64,000 bases of DNA, from positions 124,001 through 188,000 of the forward strand of contig JAIVJV010000009.1 of the NCBI GenBank assembly GCA_020199835.1, in the 5' to 3' direction. A model generated the notes under the pieces. It was given only the letters and a program-made list of their open reading frames with translations, did no database searches and had not been told where the DNA came from. Made by a program: the position numbers and the translations under genes. This DNA comes from Acidobacteriota bacterium (lineage in GTDB: Bacteria; Acidobacteriota; Blastocatellia; Pyrinomonadales; Pyrinomonadaceae). This document shows positions 36,947 to 45,763 of the stretch, one piece after another (within the stretch, counting starts at the first letter, position 1; every line of letters begins with the position of its first letter).

Positions 36947-39900
36947 TTATTGATCTTCGTCGACCGTTGATCTTTGACCCTGGCCGGCTCGCGACGGCTC
37001 GGGGCGTCCAACGTTCAGGTTGTCGTAGTTCAACGCCGCATTGAACAGCAGGAAAAACTCGCCCTGCGTTTGATGACGCCACATCGGATTAGTGGCAAAC
37101 ATCACGACGTGACCGCGGCCTACCGGAACGTCCACGATCGCAGGCCGATTGGCCAACTCGTTAGCGCCCGCGAGCATGCCGCTGATGAGCAAATTCTTCT
37201 CGTCAGAAACAAAACGCAGCACCACGCGCGGCCGCAATTGCGGCGGGGTGTAGAACGGGCTCTCGCGCTGGTCCTGCTCCGGATCGGGACGGTTGTTCGG
37301 ATCCGCGGGACGCGGTTGCGGCATCGCCTGGATCACGTCCGGGTCGTTGACACCGCCGCGTCCTGAAGCACGCGACTGCGTCCCGCCACCCCCCTGGCCG
37401 CCACCACCGCCACCGCCACCAGGTCCACCCGGGCCGGCAGCGACCTGAAACAGCGGCGCCTGGTTGAAGTAGATCGGCAAGCCAGCGTCGTAACCGTAGG
37501 CGATCGGACTCTTCCGGTCGGAGAAAGTTCCGTTATAGATCGAGCCACGCGCCTGAAGTCTCTCGGCCGGTTGAATGGAAACGCCACTGGTGATGCCGTA
37601 GTCGATTGCAATACTCGAGACGCTGTTGCCGACGGTGATGAACAGGCCGCCGTCTTCAATAAACCTTTGCAGGTTTGCGACGCCGGTCACGCCCATGCCG
37701 CCGCGCATGTCGTCAGTTTGATCCGGCGACGAAGCGAAGTTGGGCGTGATCGCGGAAGCTTTCCACGGGATCGGATCGCCACGACGCGGCATGCCGTTGA
37801 CGATCGTCTGCGCTGAACCGCCCATCGGCGGGAAGATCAGCACGTCGTATTTGTCGCGCAGGTTGGGCGTGTTGCGAATCACGTGATCCGAGATGTACGA
37901 ATACGGAATCTGCAAACGGTCAAACTCGATGCGATACCAACCTTCGTTTTGGGTGTTGGTCCACGTATGAACGATCGCGATGCGCGGCACAGCGAGTACG
38001 TGAGTCTTCACTTCCGGCAGTTTTTCGACAGCTAAAGCTTTCAAACCGAGTTCCGTGACCGCTGCTTGCAAACGCTGGCGCGTGTCCGCGCGGTTTCCAT
38101 CGCGAGGGATGATGAACGAGCCGCTATTGAATTGCTGCTCGCCGATCTTGAAGCTGTCTTCCGCGGCGCTCATCTTCACGTCTTTCAAACGGAAACGGAG
38201 CGTTGCGAGCGTGTTGTCGGTGTTGTGATTGATTACGTAAGCCGCTGCCGAAGCAGGGCCGGTGAGTTGTCCGGTTACTTTTGCGTCTTCGGTGAGCAGT
38301 TTCGCTTCGACGTCGAGCACGCTCTTGTCAGTGATCCGAACGGTCTTCACATTGCGCATCGCGCCCATGGTCCAGCCGGTGTCGTCATAGGGTGCCGGAT
38401 CGTTGACGTTGTAGTACTGCGTGTCAAGCATCATGTCGGCCCAGCGCGAATACGGTTGATCCATCCTTACGATGTAGGAACCCGCGGTAAACTTCTGATC
38501 CTTGACACTGAAATCCTTCGTCGCACGATGAACTTCAATTCCCTGGAGCCGCATCAGGTTCACCATGTCGGCCGCTTCGACGGGACGCGGCGTGTCGCCG
38601 GGAATGATGTAAGCCGCGGGGCCTTCGTTCGACGCCTTCGCGATCGAACGACGGCTCTTGAGATAGAAGTTGTTTAGAAACCGCTCTTTCTCGCGCGCTA
38701 CGAGATTCATGGCAAACAGGAGGCCCGATTGCTGCAGGTTTACGTTGTTACGCAGCGACCATTTGACGCGCGGAAACGGCGGATTTGGACGGTACCAGAC
38801 GCGCGAAGTTTGATTCGCGCCGAGCGTTCGGTCGCGAGTGTCAGCTCCGCCGTTGCCGAATGTTTCGTAAAAACGACCGATGGAGTTGTGTCCCGTAGCG
38901 ATATAGAGCATGTAGTTCGGCGCCCAACCGTCGTAAAAGCCATGCGTCCAAACTCCGGGCACACCGCGCTTCGTCAGCTCCTCGATCTCGTGATAAGCGA
39001 GTGCCTGAAACTCATCGATCGCGAGTGGATCGAGCCACGCGTTGTACGGGCCGGTGCCCGTCATCGTGTAGAGATACGGCACTGACTCGTGCAGATCGTG
39101 AAGTACCGTCGGGTGATACTCGAGAAACGTCTTCATTTGATTGCGCGAGAGGGCGAGAGCCATGCCGAGGCTGTCGCGGTTGTTGTCGTGCGCGACGTAC
39201 TTGCCCCAGTAAAGCAATGGCGGCGCGGGTTTACCCGGATTTGCTTTGCGGTAGTTGTACAGGTCGACCATGCGATCGCGACCGTCAACTTCCAGCGTGG
39301 GGGTGATCATCACGATCATATTTTTGCGAATGTCTTCGATGAACGGCGAATCTTCGACCGCGAGACGATAAGCAAGCTCCATCAACATCTCGGGCGAGCC
39401 GGTTTCCGGCGAGTGAATCGAGCCCGAAGCCCAGTAAAACGGTTTGCCTTCCGAGATCAGCGTTTGCGCTTCGGCTTCGCTGAGCTTGCGCGGATCGCCG
39501 AGTTTGGCCGTGATCTCTTTGTAACGATCGAGGCGCGCAAGATTTGCTTCGTCGCTGACGAGGATCAGTAGCTGTTCGCGTCCCTCTTCACTTTTCTCCG
39601 GCGCGACGAAGATGCGCACGCGCGGCGAAGCAGCGCCTAGCGCGCGATAGTAACGATGGAGATCTTTCGTGTAGGTCAGCTTGTTCGGCGTCCCGATCGC
39701 GTAGCCCAGAATCTTCTCCGGCGAAGGCACCTTATCTGACAGGGGCAGGTGGTCCACCAGTTCGGTCATGAAGTATTTTTCGGTCGTGTACTCAGCGATC
39801 TTTGCGCCGTAGGCCGTGTCGTTCGGAGACTTCGGTGTCGTGTAACGCGGGTTTACGGCTGCGGCTTTCGCAGGAGGCGTGTTGCGTGAGTCCGTTTGCG

Positions 39901-39967
39901 CGGAGATTTTCGCTGACAAAGCACAAATCGAAAACACGATGACCAGGAGAGACAGGGATCTTCGCAT
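36947..39967 (-). CDS. Large exported M14-family zinc carboxypeptidase-like protein
   Basis: A 1006-residue protein with a signal peptide (about 1-23, SISAKISAQ). The N-terminal third is an M14 carboxypeptidase domain: a Zn-binding His/Glu pair in ASGSIHSPETG and a later His with HDNNRDSLG and HEIEELTKRG segments. The remaining 600 residues form a glutamine-amidotransferase-like/ThuA-type or beta-rich region with a Gly-rich linker (about 875-895) and a C-terminal MFATNPMWRHQTQGEF segment. Enzymes of this build degrade peptides or cell-wall material outside the cell. The ATG at 39967 follows AAGGAGC. An in-frame extension upstream would overlap EgtB and is rejected. Confidence 0.85.
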   Translation of the reverse strand: MRRSLSLLVIVFSICALSAKISAQTDSRNTPPAKAAAVNPRYTTPKSPNDTAYGAKIAEYTTEKYFMTELVDHLPLSDKVPSPEKILGYAIGTPNKLTYTKDLHRYYRALGAASPRVRIFVAPEKSEEGREQLLILVSDEANLARLDRYKEITAKLGDPRKLSEAEAQTLISEGKPFYWASGSIHSPETGSPEMLMELAYRLAVEDSPFIEDIRKNMIVMITPTLEVDGRDRMVDLYNYRKANPGKPAPPLLYWGKYVAHDNNRDSLGMALALSRNQMKTFLEYHPTVLHDLHESVPYLYTMTGTGPYNAWLDPLAIDEFQALAYHEIEELTKRGVPGVWTHGFYDGWAPNYMLYIATGHNSIGRFYETFGNGGADTRDRTLGANQTSRVWYRPNPPFPRVKWSLRNNVNLQQSGLLFAMNLVAREKERFLNNFYLKSRRSIAKASNEGPAAYIIPGDTPRPVEAADMVNLMRLQGIEVHRATKDFSVKDQKFTAGSYIVRMDQPYSRWADMMLDTQYYNVNDPAPYDDTGWTMGAMRNVKTVRITDKSVLDVEAKLLTEDAKVTGQLTGPASAAAYVINHNTDNTLATLRFRLKDVKMSAAEDSFKIGEQQFNSGSFIIPRDGNRADTRQRLQAAVTELGLKALAVEKLPEVKTHVLAVPRIAIVHTWTNTQNEGWYRIEFDRLQIPYSYISDHVIRNTPNLRDKYDVLIFPPMGGSAQTIVNGMPRRGDPIPWKASAITPNFASSPDQTDDMRGGMGVTGVANLQRFIEDGGLFITVGNSVSSIAIDYGITSGVSIQPAERLQARGSIYNGTFSDRKSPIAYGYDAGLPIYFNQAPLFQVAAGPGGPGGGGGGGGQGGGGTQSRASGRGGVNDPDVIQAMPQPRPADPNNRPDPEQDQRESPFYTPPQLRPRVVLRFVSDEKNLLISGMLAGANELANRPAIVDVPVGRGHVVMFATNPMWRHQTQGEFFLLFNAALNYDNLNVGRPEPSRAGQGQRSTVDEDQ

Positions 39968-39989
39968 GATGGGCTCCTTAATCTGTGGC

Positions 39990-41267
39990 TCACAGATCGC
40001 GCGCACAACGAAAGCCTGAGAGCATCCAGCGTTCGTGTGCGTGAAAGAAGTTTCGGTACGTCGTTCTGATGTGCAACCGAGGCGTGGCAAACGAACCGCC
40101 GCGCAAAACCTTTTGATTGACGAACCACTTGTCGTTGTATTCGTCAAACTCCGACTTGAATCCGGGATACGGCACGTAATCGGAAGTCGTCCATTCCCAG
40201 ACGTCGCCAATCATCTGCTGGCAACCGCCCGCAGTAGCGCCTTCGGGAAAAGCGCCGACAGGCGTTACTGACCAGAAACCGTTGTCGAAGAGATTGGCGC
40301 TGCCGGTATCGGGGTCGGTGTCGCCCCAGGGAAATCGGTGCTTAACTTTGCGTTCCGCATCATAACACGCCGCCTTCTCCCATTCAGCTTCTGTCGGGAG
40401 TCGTTTGCGTGCCCACTTGGCGAAGGCGGAAGCTTCGTAATAACTGACGTGTGAGACGGGATCGTCGCTACGGCTCGCGGCTGGTTGCAGACCGCAGAAG
40501 TCGCGAATCATCCACTCGCGGTCATGCAGTTCCCAGTAAAGCGGCGCCTGCCACTGTTCGCGTTTCACGGTTTCCCAGCCTTCGGAAAACCACCAGCGGA
40601 AGTTCTCGTAACCACCGTCCTTCATAAACTCAAGGAACTGGCCATTAGTAACCAGACCTCGATCCAGCTGAAAATCCCGTAAGAAAACCTGGTGAGCGGG
40701 TTTCTCGTTATCCCACGAAAATTCCTTCCCCTCATAACCCAACCAAAACAAGCCACCTTCGACTTCAACCATGCCCTCTACTCTTGTTTGCGGCTTCGGA
40801 AGCGGCGTCATTTTTGGCTGAAACTGATCACCGAGCAGGTGCTTGATGTCGTAGACGAGCAACTCCTGATGTTGCATCTCGTGTTGGAGACCCAGTCGAA
40901 CCACGGATGACACGGATTCGGCGGCGGATCTTAGGAAATCGAGCATGTGCTCATCGATGTGGTTGCGATACGCGATAGTGTCTCGAACTGTCGGACGGGA
41001 CTTGGTGCCGCGCTTGGGTCGTTCGATCCGCGCGCCAAATCCTTCGTAGTAGGAATTGAAGTAAAACAACAAATCTTCCGAATAGACTTTGTAACCCGGC
41101 TTGTGTGCCTGAAGCACCGTTTCAAAGAACCACGAGGTATGACCGATGTGCCAGCGCGGCGGACTCATAAACTCCGCCGTTTGGATCACATAGTCTTCAA
41201 TCTCGAGTGGAGCAACGATTTCCATCGTGCGCGCACGAACCTGCTTGTATAAATCAATTATCGACAT
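39990..41267 (-). CDS. EgtB/SenA-family nonheme-iron sulfoxide (or selenoxide) synthase
   Basis: A 425-residue protein with an N-terminal DinB-like four-helix domain and a C-terminal FGE-sulfatase/C-type-lectin domain. The iron ligands expected for EgtB are visible: H43 in HIGHTSWF, and H129 and H133 in LQHEMQHQE, with E135 next to the second. The C-terminal domain shows [22 protein letters not shown] and GFRCARDL. EgtB joins a histidine betaine and a sulfur donor through iron-dependent oxygenation. It lies 20 bp after selD on the same strand. No egtD-like methyltransferase is adjacent. The SelD pairing suggests SenA, which uses a selenosugar; see the findings. Confidence 0.85.
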   Translation of the reverse strand: MSIIDLYKQVRARTMEIVAPLEIEDYVIQTAEFMSPPRWHIGHTSWFFETVLQAHKPGYKVYSEDLLFYFNSYYEGFGARIERPKRGTKSRPTVRDTIAYRNHIDEHMLDFLRSAAESVSSVVRLGLQHEMQHQELLVYDIKHLLGDQFQPKMTPLPKPQTRVEGMVEVEGGLFWLGYEGKEFSWDNEKPAHQVFLRDFQLDRGLVTNGQFLEFMKDGGYENFRWWFSEGWETVKREQWQAPLYWELHDREWMIRDFCGLQPAASRSDDPVSHVSYYEASAFAKWARKRLPTEAEWEKAACYDAERKVKHRFPWGDTDPDTGSANLFDNGFWSVTPVGAFPEGATAGGCQQMIGDVWEWTTSDYVPYPGFKSEFDEYNDKWFVNQKVLRGGSFATPRLHIRTTYRNFFHAHERWMLSGFRCARDL

Positions 41268-41287
41268 GGTTTTTTGCGAGGATAATA

Positions 41288-42319
41288 CTAGCTCACAACT
41301 ATCGAGTGTGAGCCGCGGGGGGAAACTCGTCCGATTATCTGAGCCCGGGGGTAATTCTCGCGTAATGTGCCAAGCAGAGCCTCTGCTTTGTCTGCGGCCA
41401 CGGCGATCAGCATTCCACCAGCCGTTTGTGGATCAAACAACAGCTTGACGAGATTTGAATCGACCGCCGGAGCAATCTCAATATCCGCGCCGACATATTC
41501 ACGGTTGGTCTTGTCGCCGCTCGTCAAGATTCCGGCAGTAGCCAACTCCAACGCGCCATCGAGCAGCGGCACTGCACGAGCTTCGATCTCGATTGTCACA
41601 CGGCTCGCGCATGCCATCTCCCACGCATGTCCGAGCAGGGCAAATCCCGTCACGTCCGTCGCGCCTTTTACTTCGAACTCGCGCATCGCCTCGGCTGCAT
41701 ACTTGCCCGGCGTCAACATCGTTTCCACCGAACCCGCCACAATCGCATCACTCGCGCGGGCTTTTTTGATTCCCGTGGAAATCACGCCCGTGCCAATCGG
41801 TTTCGTCAAAATGACGACATCGCCGGGCCGCGCGCCCGAGTTCTTCGCGACTTTGTTCGGATCGATAACACCCGTAACCGAGTAACCAAACATGATCTGC
41901 GTGTTATCGACGCTGTGACCACCAATTAAAGTCACGCCGTATTGGTTAAGTGTCTCGATCCCGCCGCGCATGATTTGCGTCAGAATCGCGGGATCGACAC
42001 CGGTCTTCGGAAAACACGTGATCGCCAGCGCCGTGATCGGCGTGCCGGCCATTGCCCATACATCGTTAATTGAGTTAAGCGCGCTGATGCGGCCATAGTC
42101 GTACGGGTCATCGACTATCGGCGTGAAGAAGTCTACAGTTTGTACCAAAGCGAGGTCGTCGCGGAGACGGTAAACTCCCGCGTCGTCGGCCGTGTCGAAG
42201 CCGACAATCAGATTGGGATCCGCGGGTTGTTTTGGTAGCTCGCTCAAAACCTGAGCGAGTAAGCTCGGGCTAAGCTTGGCCGCTCAACCAGAACACGAAA
42301 CCATCTCAGTCAGACGCAT
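41288..42319 (-). CDS. selD: Selenophosphate synthetase, selenocysteine-containing (in-frame TGA)
   Basis: A 343-residue protein when the in-frame TGA at 42284-42286 is read as selenocysteine (residue 12). The start is ATG at 42319 with an ideal AAGGAGGT ribosome binding site. The N-terminus reads [18 protein letters not shown], and U12 and K15 align with C17 and K20 of E. coli SelD. The next candidate initiation codon, TTG at 42247, lacks this active site. Later motifs ([30 protein letters not shown]) match the ATP-binding core. The enzyme makes selenophosphate from selenide and ATP. It heads an operon with the EgtB-family gene. Confidence 0.93.
42239..42286 (-). promoter_or_regulatory. Bacterial SECIS-like hairpins just after the selD TGA
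   Basis: Two overlapping, mutually exclusive hairpins follow the TGA on the selD strand. In the first, TGAGCG (42286-42281) pairs with CGCTCA (42257-42252), with AAGCT/AGCTT stacked inside. In the second, CTCGCTCA (42259-42252) pairs with TGAGCGAG (42246-42239) around the loop GGTTT, whose GG begins 32 nt after the TGA. A hairpin with a G in the apical loop at this distance is the standard recognition element for SelB. Confidence 0.7.
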
Positions 42320-42398
42320 CGAAGGGCACCTCCTTCCTAAGGTTCCAAGGGATATCTGTGTTTTACCATAGTTGCTAAAGTTCACCGAAGGGAGCTGA

Positions 42399-43298
42399 TT
42401 GATGATCCGCATTGGGCCGGCAGGTTGGTCTTACAAGGACTGGGAAGGAATTGTTTACCCGCAGAAGCCCGGCAAGAACTTCGATCCACTCGAATATCTC
42501 GCAAACTTCTTCAATACGATCGAGATCAACAGCAGCTTCTATCGCCCGCCCGCACCGTCCACGACCAAAGCCTGGGTCAAACGTGTCGAGCACAATCCGA
42601 AGTTCAGTTTCACCGCGAAACTGCACCGTTTGTTCACGCACGAACGCGGAAAAGCCACTAAGAAAGATGAAAAGGAATTTAAGGATGGAATGGCACCGTT
42701 TTTGAAAGCGGGAAAACTGGGCGCGTTGCTGCTTCAGTTTCCCTGGTCGTTCAAGAACACAGTTGACGACAGAGTTTATCTCGCGAAGCTGCTGAAACAG
42801 TTTGAAAAATATCCGCTCGTGCTCGAAGTCCGGCACGCGTCATGGAACACTCCAGCCATGTATGAATGGTTGCAGGAAAGAGGCGTGGGAATCTGCAATA
42901 TCGATCAGCCGGTGTTTTCGAAGTCCATCAAGCCCGCGGCATTAACGACTTCACCCGTGGGTTACATCCGTCTTCACGGACGAAACTACCAGAACTGGTT
43001 TCGCGAAAAAGCCGGGCGAGACGAGCGTTACGATTATCTCTATACACTCGACGAACTGGATTCGTGGATGAAACGAATCAAAGACGTCGCCAAACAGACT
43101 CGCGAGAGTTACGTCATTACCAACAACCACTTTCGCGGACAGGCGGTCGTTAATGCATTGGAAATCGACGCCGCAGTGAAGGAAAAACCCGTTCCCGCTC
43201 CAGCGCCACTGTTTGCCGTCTATCCGCGGCTTAGTGAATCAGCCACTCCCGATTCAGGCACTCCAAATAGCTCCGAACAGAAACTCTTCGACGACTAA
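42399..43298 (+). CDS. DUF72-family protein
   Basis: A 299-residue protein with the typical DUF72 pattern: GPAGWSYKDWEGIVYP at the N-terminus, FFNTIEINSSFYRPP, LLLQFPWSF and a late NNHFRGQAVVNA. The family forms a TIM-like barrel of unknown function. The start is ambiguous between ATG at 42399 and the adjacent ATG at 42402. GGGAGCTG lies 8 bp upstream. It is divergent from selD and converges on the EVE-domain gene, overlapping it by 4 bp. Confidence 0.88.
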   Translation: MMIRIGPAGWSYKDWEGIVYPQKPGKNFDPLEYLANFFNTIEINSSFYRPPAPSTTKAWVKRVEHNPKFSFTAKLHRLFTHERGKATKKDEKEFKDGMAPFLKAGKLGALLLQFPWSFKNTVDDRVYLAKLLKQFEKYPLVLEVRHASWNTPAMYEWLQERGVGICNIDQPVFSKSIKPAALTTSPVGYIRLHGRNYQNWFREKAGRDERYDYLYTLDELDSWMKRIKDVAKQTRESYVITNNHFRGQAVVNALEIDAAVKEKPVPAPAPLFAVYPRLSESATPDSGTPNSSEQKLFDD

Positions 43299-43750
43299 CG
43301 TTTGCGCGTTTTGGCGCTACCCATCGCCAAGATCACATCAAACTCATCTTTCGTGAGCGGCATGACCGAGAGTTGCGACTGTCGAATAAGCGGCAATTGG
43401 CTTAGTCGTTTGTCATAACGAATCGCGGCGAGTTGGACCGGCGTTGAGAGCGGCTTAACTGGTTTGAGATCTACCGCCACCCACTGCGGATCGTCAGCAG
43501 TCGGATCAGGATACGCACTCTTGACCACTTCGGCCAGGCCAACCACTTCTTTTCCCTTGCCCGAGTGGTAAAAAAGCACGCGGTCACCAACCTTCATGCC
43601 GCGCAGGTTGTTTCTCGCCTGGTAATTGCGCACACCGGACCAATCGGTGCTGCCGTCGTTCACAAAGTCGTCCCACGAATAAGTTTCCGGTTCCTGCTTC
43701 ACCATCCAATAATTGAGTTTCTTCTTAGCTGGGCTTTTCATTATCATCAC
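43295..43750 (-). CDS. EVE-domain protein
   Basis: A 151-residue single EVE (YTH-like, DUF55) domain protein. Recognisable features are [31 protein letters not shown] and [13 protein letters not shown], which match the aromatic-cage barrel that reads modified bases. EVE proteins bind modified nucleotides and can act in RNA or DNA modification sensing; the target is not clear. The start may be 43750 or 43741. It overlaps the convergent DUF72 gene by 4 bp. Confidence 0.88.
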   Translation of the reverse strand: MMIMKSPAKKKLNYWMVKQEPETYSWDDFVNDGSTDWSGVRNYQARNNLRGMKVGDRVLFYHSGKGKEVVGLAEVVKSAYPDPTADDPQWVAVDLKPVKPLSTPVQLAAIRYDKRLSQLPLIRQSQLSVMPLTKDEFDVILAMGSAKTRKR

Positions 43751-43787
43751 CGGCGATTCAGTTTGTCAAAAACCAAAAGGATACAAG

Positions 43788-44246
43788 ATGCTCAAAGAAG
43801 GAACTACTGCGCCTGCCTTCAAGACCACTGATGCCAACGGCGAAACGGTTGGTTTGAAAGATCTGCGCGGCCAGAAGGTCGTGCTCTATTTTTATCCGAA
43901 AGACGACACACCCGGTTGCACTAAAGAAGCCTGTTCATTCCGCGACGACTTCGCGGAGTTCAAGAAACGTGGCATCGCTGTGCTCGGCATCTCGCCAGAC
44001 AGCGAGAAGTCACACAAGAAGTTCGAGACCAAATACAAACTTCCGTTCACCTTGCTGGCCGACACCGATCATGCGATCGCTGAAAGCTACGGCGTTTGGG
44101 GAGAGAAGAAGTTTATGGGGCGAACGTACATGGGTGTTCATCGAACCACTTTTCTGATCGATGAGAACGGCAAGATCAGAAAAGTCTTTGAAAAGGTAAA
44201 GCCAGAAGATCACGCCAATGAGGTTCTGGAGGCTTTCGCTGAGTAA
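43788..44246 (+). CDS. bcp: Bcp/PrxQ-type peroxiredoxin
   Basis: A 152-residue thioredoxin-fold peroxidase. The peroxidatic cysteine C44 and the resolving cysteine C49 are in [15 protein letters not shown], spaced as in atypical 2-Cys Bcp enzymes. FLIDENGKI and RTYMGVHR also match. It reduces hydroperoxides in the cytoplasm with thioredoxin as partner. The ATG at 43788 follows AAAGGATACAAG. An upstream in-frame extension would be hydrophobic but is not needed for the domain. Two hairpins follow before the next gene. Confidence 0.93.
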   Translation: MLKEGTTAPAFKTTDANGETVGLKDLRGQKVVLYFYPKDDTPGCTKEACSFRDDFAEFKKRGIAVLGISPDSEKSHKKFETKYKLPFTLLADTDHAIAESYGVWGEKKFMGRTYMGVHRTTFLIDENGKIRKVFEKVKPEDHANEVLEAFAE

Positions 44247-44253
44247 TCGACCG

Positions 44254-44310
44254 GACGGACTCGTCCGAGGTTCCGCCGAGGTGGGACAGGCGTTGCTGCC
44301 CGTCCCACCT
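44254..44310. terminator. Hairpins between bcp and the convergent zinc-finger gene
   Basis: AGGTGGGAC (44279-44287) pairs with GTCCCACCT (44302-44310), with a further GGC/GCC step inside. A smaller hairpin (CGGAC...GTCCG) precedes it at about 44252-44267. Position between two gene ends suggests a bidirectional terminator. Form and base composition also fit a dispersed REP-type element. Confidence 0.55.
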
Positions 44311-44317
44311 GAAGAGG

Positions 44318-44920
44318 CTAGGCTGCCACCCAGCCTCCGATTTTCGGTTCCCCGTCCGGGTTCCTGCCAGGCATCAATCCCTGCAAACAACTGAAGGAGC
44401 TCGGCACGTCGCGCTTGCGAGCCGGCAGTACCGGGTCGTCGGCAACCGCGGCCGCTTCGCCCGCTTCGTTAAGAAAATAAAGACGCGTGTTTCCTGCGAC
44501 CTGCGTTCTGATCTCATGAGTCCACAACAGCAGATTAGCGAGTGCATCGCCAATCTCATCTTTACCGAGCTTAGTTTCCTGTGCGATCTCACGTTGCGTG
44601 CGCGAGCCTTTGCGAATGGCGTCGCGAACGCGCTCGACTGGAGACAACTTGCTGACAGATCTTGTCGGGTATTGCGCGCTGGTTGTTTCGCCCGCGATCA
44701 TCTCGGTCACTTCGATCTGCTGGGAGACATATCGCTTGCGAGCCGACTTGTATTCTTTCAACGCGCGGCGGCTTTGGGTTACTTTCTGCCGAATGCAACT
44801 CTTGCAGTAAAGGTTTCGGCCATCCTTCCTTGCTCGGCAAATTCCAAATTCAGAAATCGGCAAATCCTGTGCACAAATCGGACAATGTTTTACTTGGGGG
44901 GACAACAGATTTTCTTTCAT
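44318..44920 (-). CDS. Zinc-finger / helix-turn-helix protein of unknown function
   Basis: A 200-residue protein. The N-terminus has a zinc-finger-like CPIC...CRARKDGRNLYCKSC pattern (about 15-45), and a central region (VRDAIRKGSRTQREIAQETKLGKDEIGDALANLL, about 120-155) has the helix-turn-helix pattern of a winged-helix regulator. The C-terminal tail is disordered. It may bind DNA or act in a repair or phage-like context; no family is recognised with certainty. The ATG at 44920 follows GGAGTGCGGAA and is preferred over an upstream in-frame start. A structured RNA candidate lies 110 bp upstream on the same strand. Confidence 0.65.
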   Translation of the reverse strand: MKENLLSPQVKHCPICAQDLPISEFGICRARKDGRNLYCKSCIRQKVTQSRRALKEYKSARKRYVSQQIEVTEMIAGETTSAQYPTRSVSKLSPVERVRDAIRKGSRTQREIAQETKLGKDEIGDALANLLLWTHEIRTQVAGNTRLYFLNEAGEAAAVADDPVLPARKRDVPSSFSCLQGLMPGRNPDGEPKIGGWVAA

Positions 44921-45029
44921 TTCCGCACTCCACTGGGCAATAGAAGACCACACTGCAGTCCGACACGCGGACAACACTTCACCTGAACCGGCTCGATAGA
45001 TTCCGGCTAAGGAGTCTTAGTTTGAGTTA

Positions 45030-45241
45030 TTGTTTGGCGAAGATGCCCACCACTGGGCGAATCGCCTGGATTGCCTTTGCGCGACAGCCGCACGTGCCAC
45101 GCACCACTCACCTGGACTTGTTTTCGTTGAAGGCTCCGGGCAATTGCGAGAAATAGATATGAGAGCTTAGTACCTTCAACGAGTCAAAAACCAGGCCGCT
45201 GACCCTACTCTCTTCTTGGCAATCAATGTTCAGCGCGAGGG
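45030..45241 (-). ncRNA. Structured RNA candidate, 6S-like rod
   Basis: On the - strand, a promoter is followed by about 200 nt that can fold into a long rod. From the outside in, the arms are CGC/CTG (45063-45068 with 45231-45237, one bulge), GATTGCC (45069-45075 with 45218-45224), a large internal loop, CCTGG (45111-45115 with 45191-45195), a small asymmetric loop, and CGTTGAAGG (45125-45133 with 45173-45181). A small hairpin (GCCCA/TGGGC) lies at the 3' side. The length, long double-stranded rod and central bubble resemble 6S RNA, which mimics open promoter DNA. Family identity is not certain, and it could instead be a leader of the zinc-finger gene. Confidence 0.45.
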
Positions 45242-45247
45242 AATCGC

Positions 45248-45275
45248 ATTATAGTGACCGGCCATTTTTTTGCAA
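45248..45275 (-). promoter_or_regulatory. Strong sigma-70 promoter for the structured RNA
   Basis: On the - strand, TTGCAA (45270-45275) and TATAAT (45248-45253) are 16 bp apart. The expected start is near 45241. No other gene on this strand begins within 300 bp. Confidence 0.6.
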
Positions 45276-45710
45276 CACCTTTTTCGGTTCTGTTTCAACT
45301 CATCTTTAATCCAAAATTTCATCACTCGAGTTGTTGATTTCAACGTCGCAAACGACTCTCAAATAGCAGGATAGATGATCGCATCACTGACGATCGAACG
45401 ATCGATTTTATGTTCAACCTGTCGCAAGCGCGCGAGTGGGGCGTTTGTTTTTCTAGGAAATCTTATGGACCATCAAGAGTTGAAAAAGCGTTCGCCGTCT
45501 GTTTGGCGCAACTCCTTCGTATTCGTTTTCGATGGTCCCACAATTAGTAGACATATGGTTGGACCATGTGCGGTTGCAGTGATGCAACGCGTACTTAGCG
45601 ACGAATAACGCACTAACACGTTCACGCGTAAAGGGTTTTTGTTTCGCCGCTCACGTGTGCAAAGTGTTGTAAGTGCGCGTTTGTAACAGCTTTGTAAAAC
45701 TCTGGCCTAT
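45276..45710. other. Gap with no supported gene
   Basis: About 430 bp of lower-GC sequence than its neighbours, with T-rich and A-rich stretches. A 47-codon reading frame at 45465-45608 (+) has AGGAAATCTT upstream but no recognisable sequence. It is not claimed as a gene. The palindromic word CGATCG recurs (about 45390-45410). No clear repeat or promoter toward either neighbour was seen. Confidence 0.4.
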
Positions 45711-45747
45711 GATTTCCACAAAGTTTTCCTCAGATCCTGTGGAAATC
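45711..45747. terminator. 10-bp-arm inverted repeat after the DUF3052 gene
   Basis: GATTTCCACA (45711-45720) and TGTGGAAATC (45738-45747) are perfect complements around a 17-nt loop. It lies 17 bp beyond the DUF3052 stop codon, as a transcription terminator or mRNA 3' end would. No T-run follows. TTTCCACA resembles part of a DnaA box, but there is no cluster of such sites. Confidence 0.4.
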
Positions 45748-45763
45748 ACGCGCGAAGCGAGAA

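Noticed and set aside
39968-40210. N-terminal extension of the M14 peptidase through the EgtB-family gene
   Set aside because: The extension would cover another real gene in a different frame, and the signal peptide and AAGGAGC site start at 39967.
42247-42319. SelD as a truncated gene or pseudogene because of the TGA
   Set aside because: The TGA coincides with the catalytic Cys/Sec position, the frame is open on both sides, the ribosome binding site and start are ideal, and SECIS-like hairpins follow. This is recoding, not damage.
45030-45241. rnpB, tmRNA or SRP RNA
   Set aside because: None of their conserved sequences (for example the RNase P core, the tmRNA tag frame and CCA end, or the SRP GGAA tetraloop) is visible.
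45375-45608. A 77-codon reading frame on the + strand
   Set aside because: No homology or composition of a known protein; only a short internal start has a plausible ribosome binding site. Left as unsupported.
45711-45747. Replication origin with DnaA boxes
   Set aside because: Only one inverted pair of TTTCCACA-like words is present; no cluster, AT-rich unwinding region or dnaA/dnaN genes.
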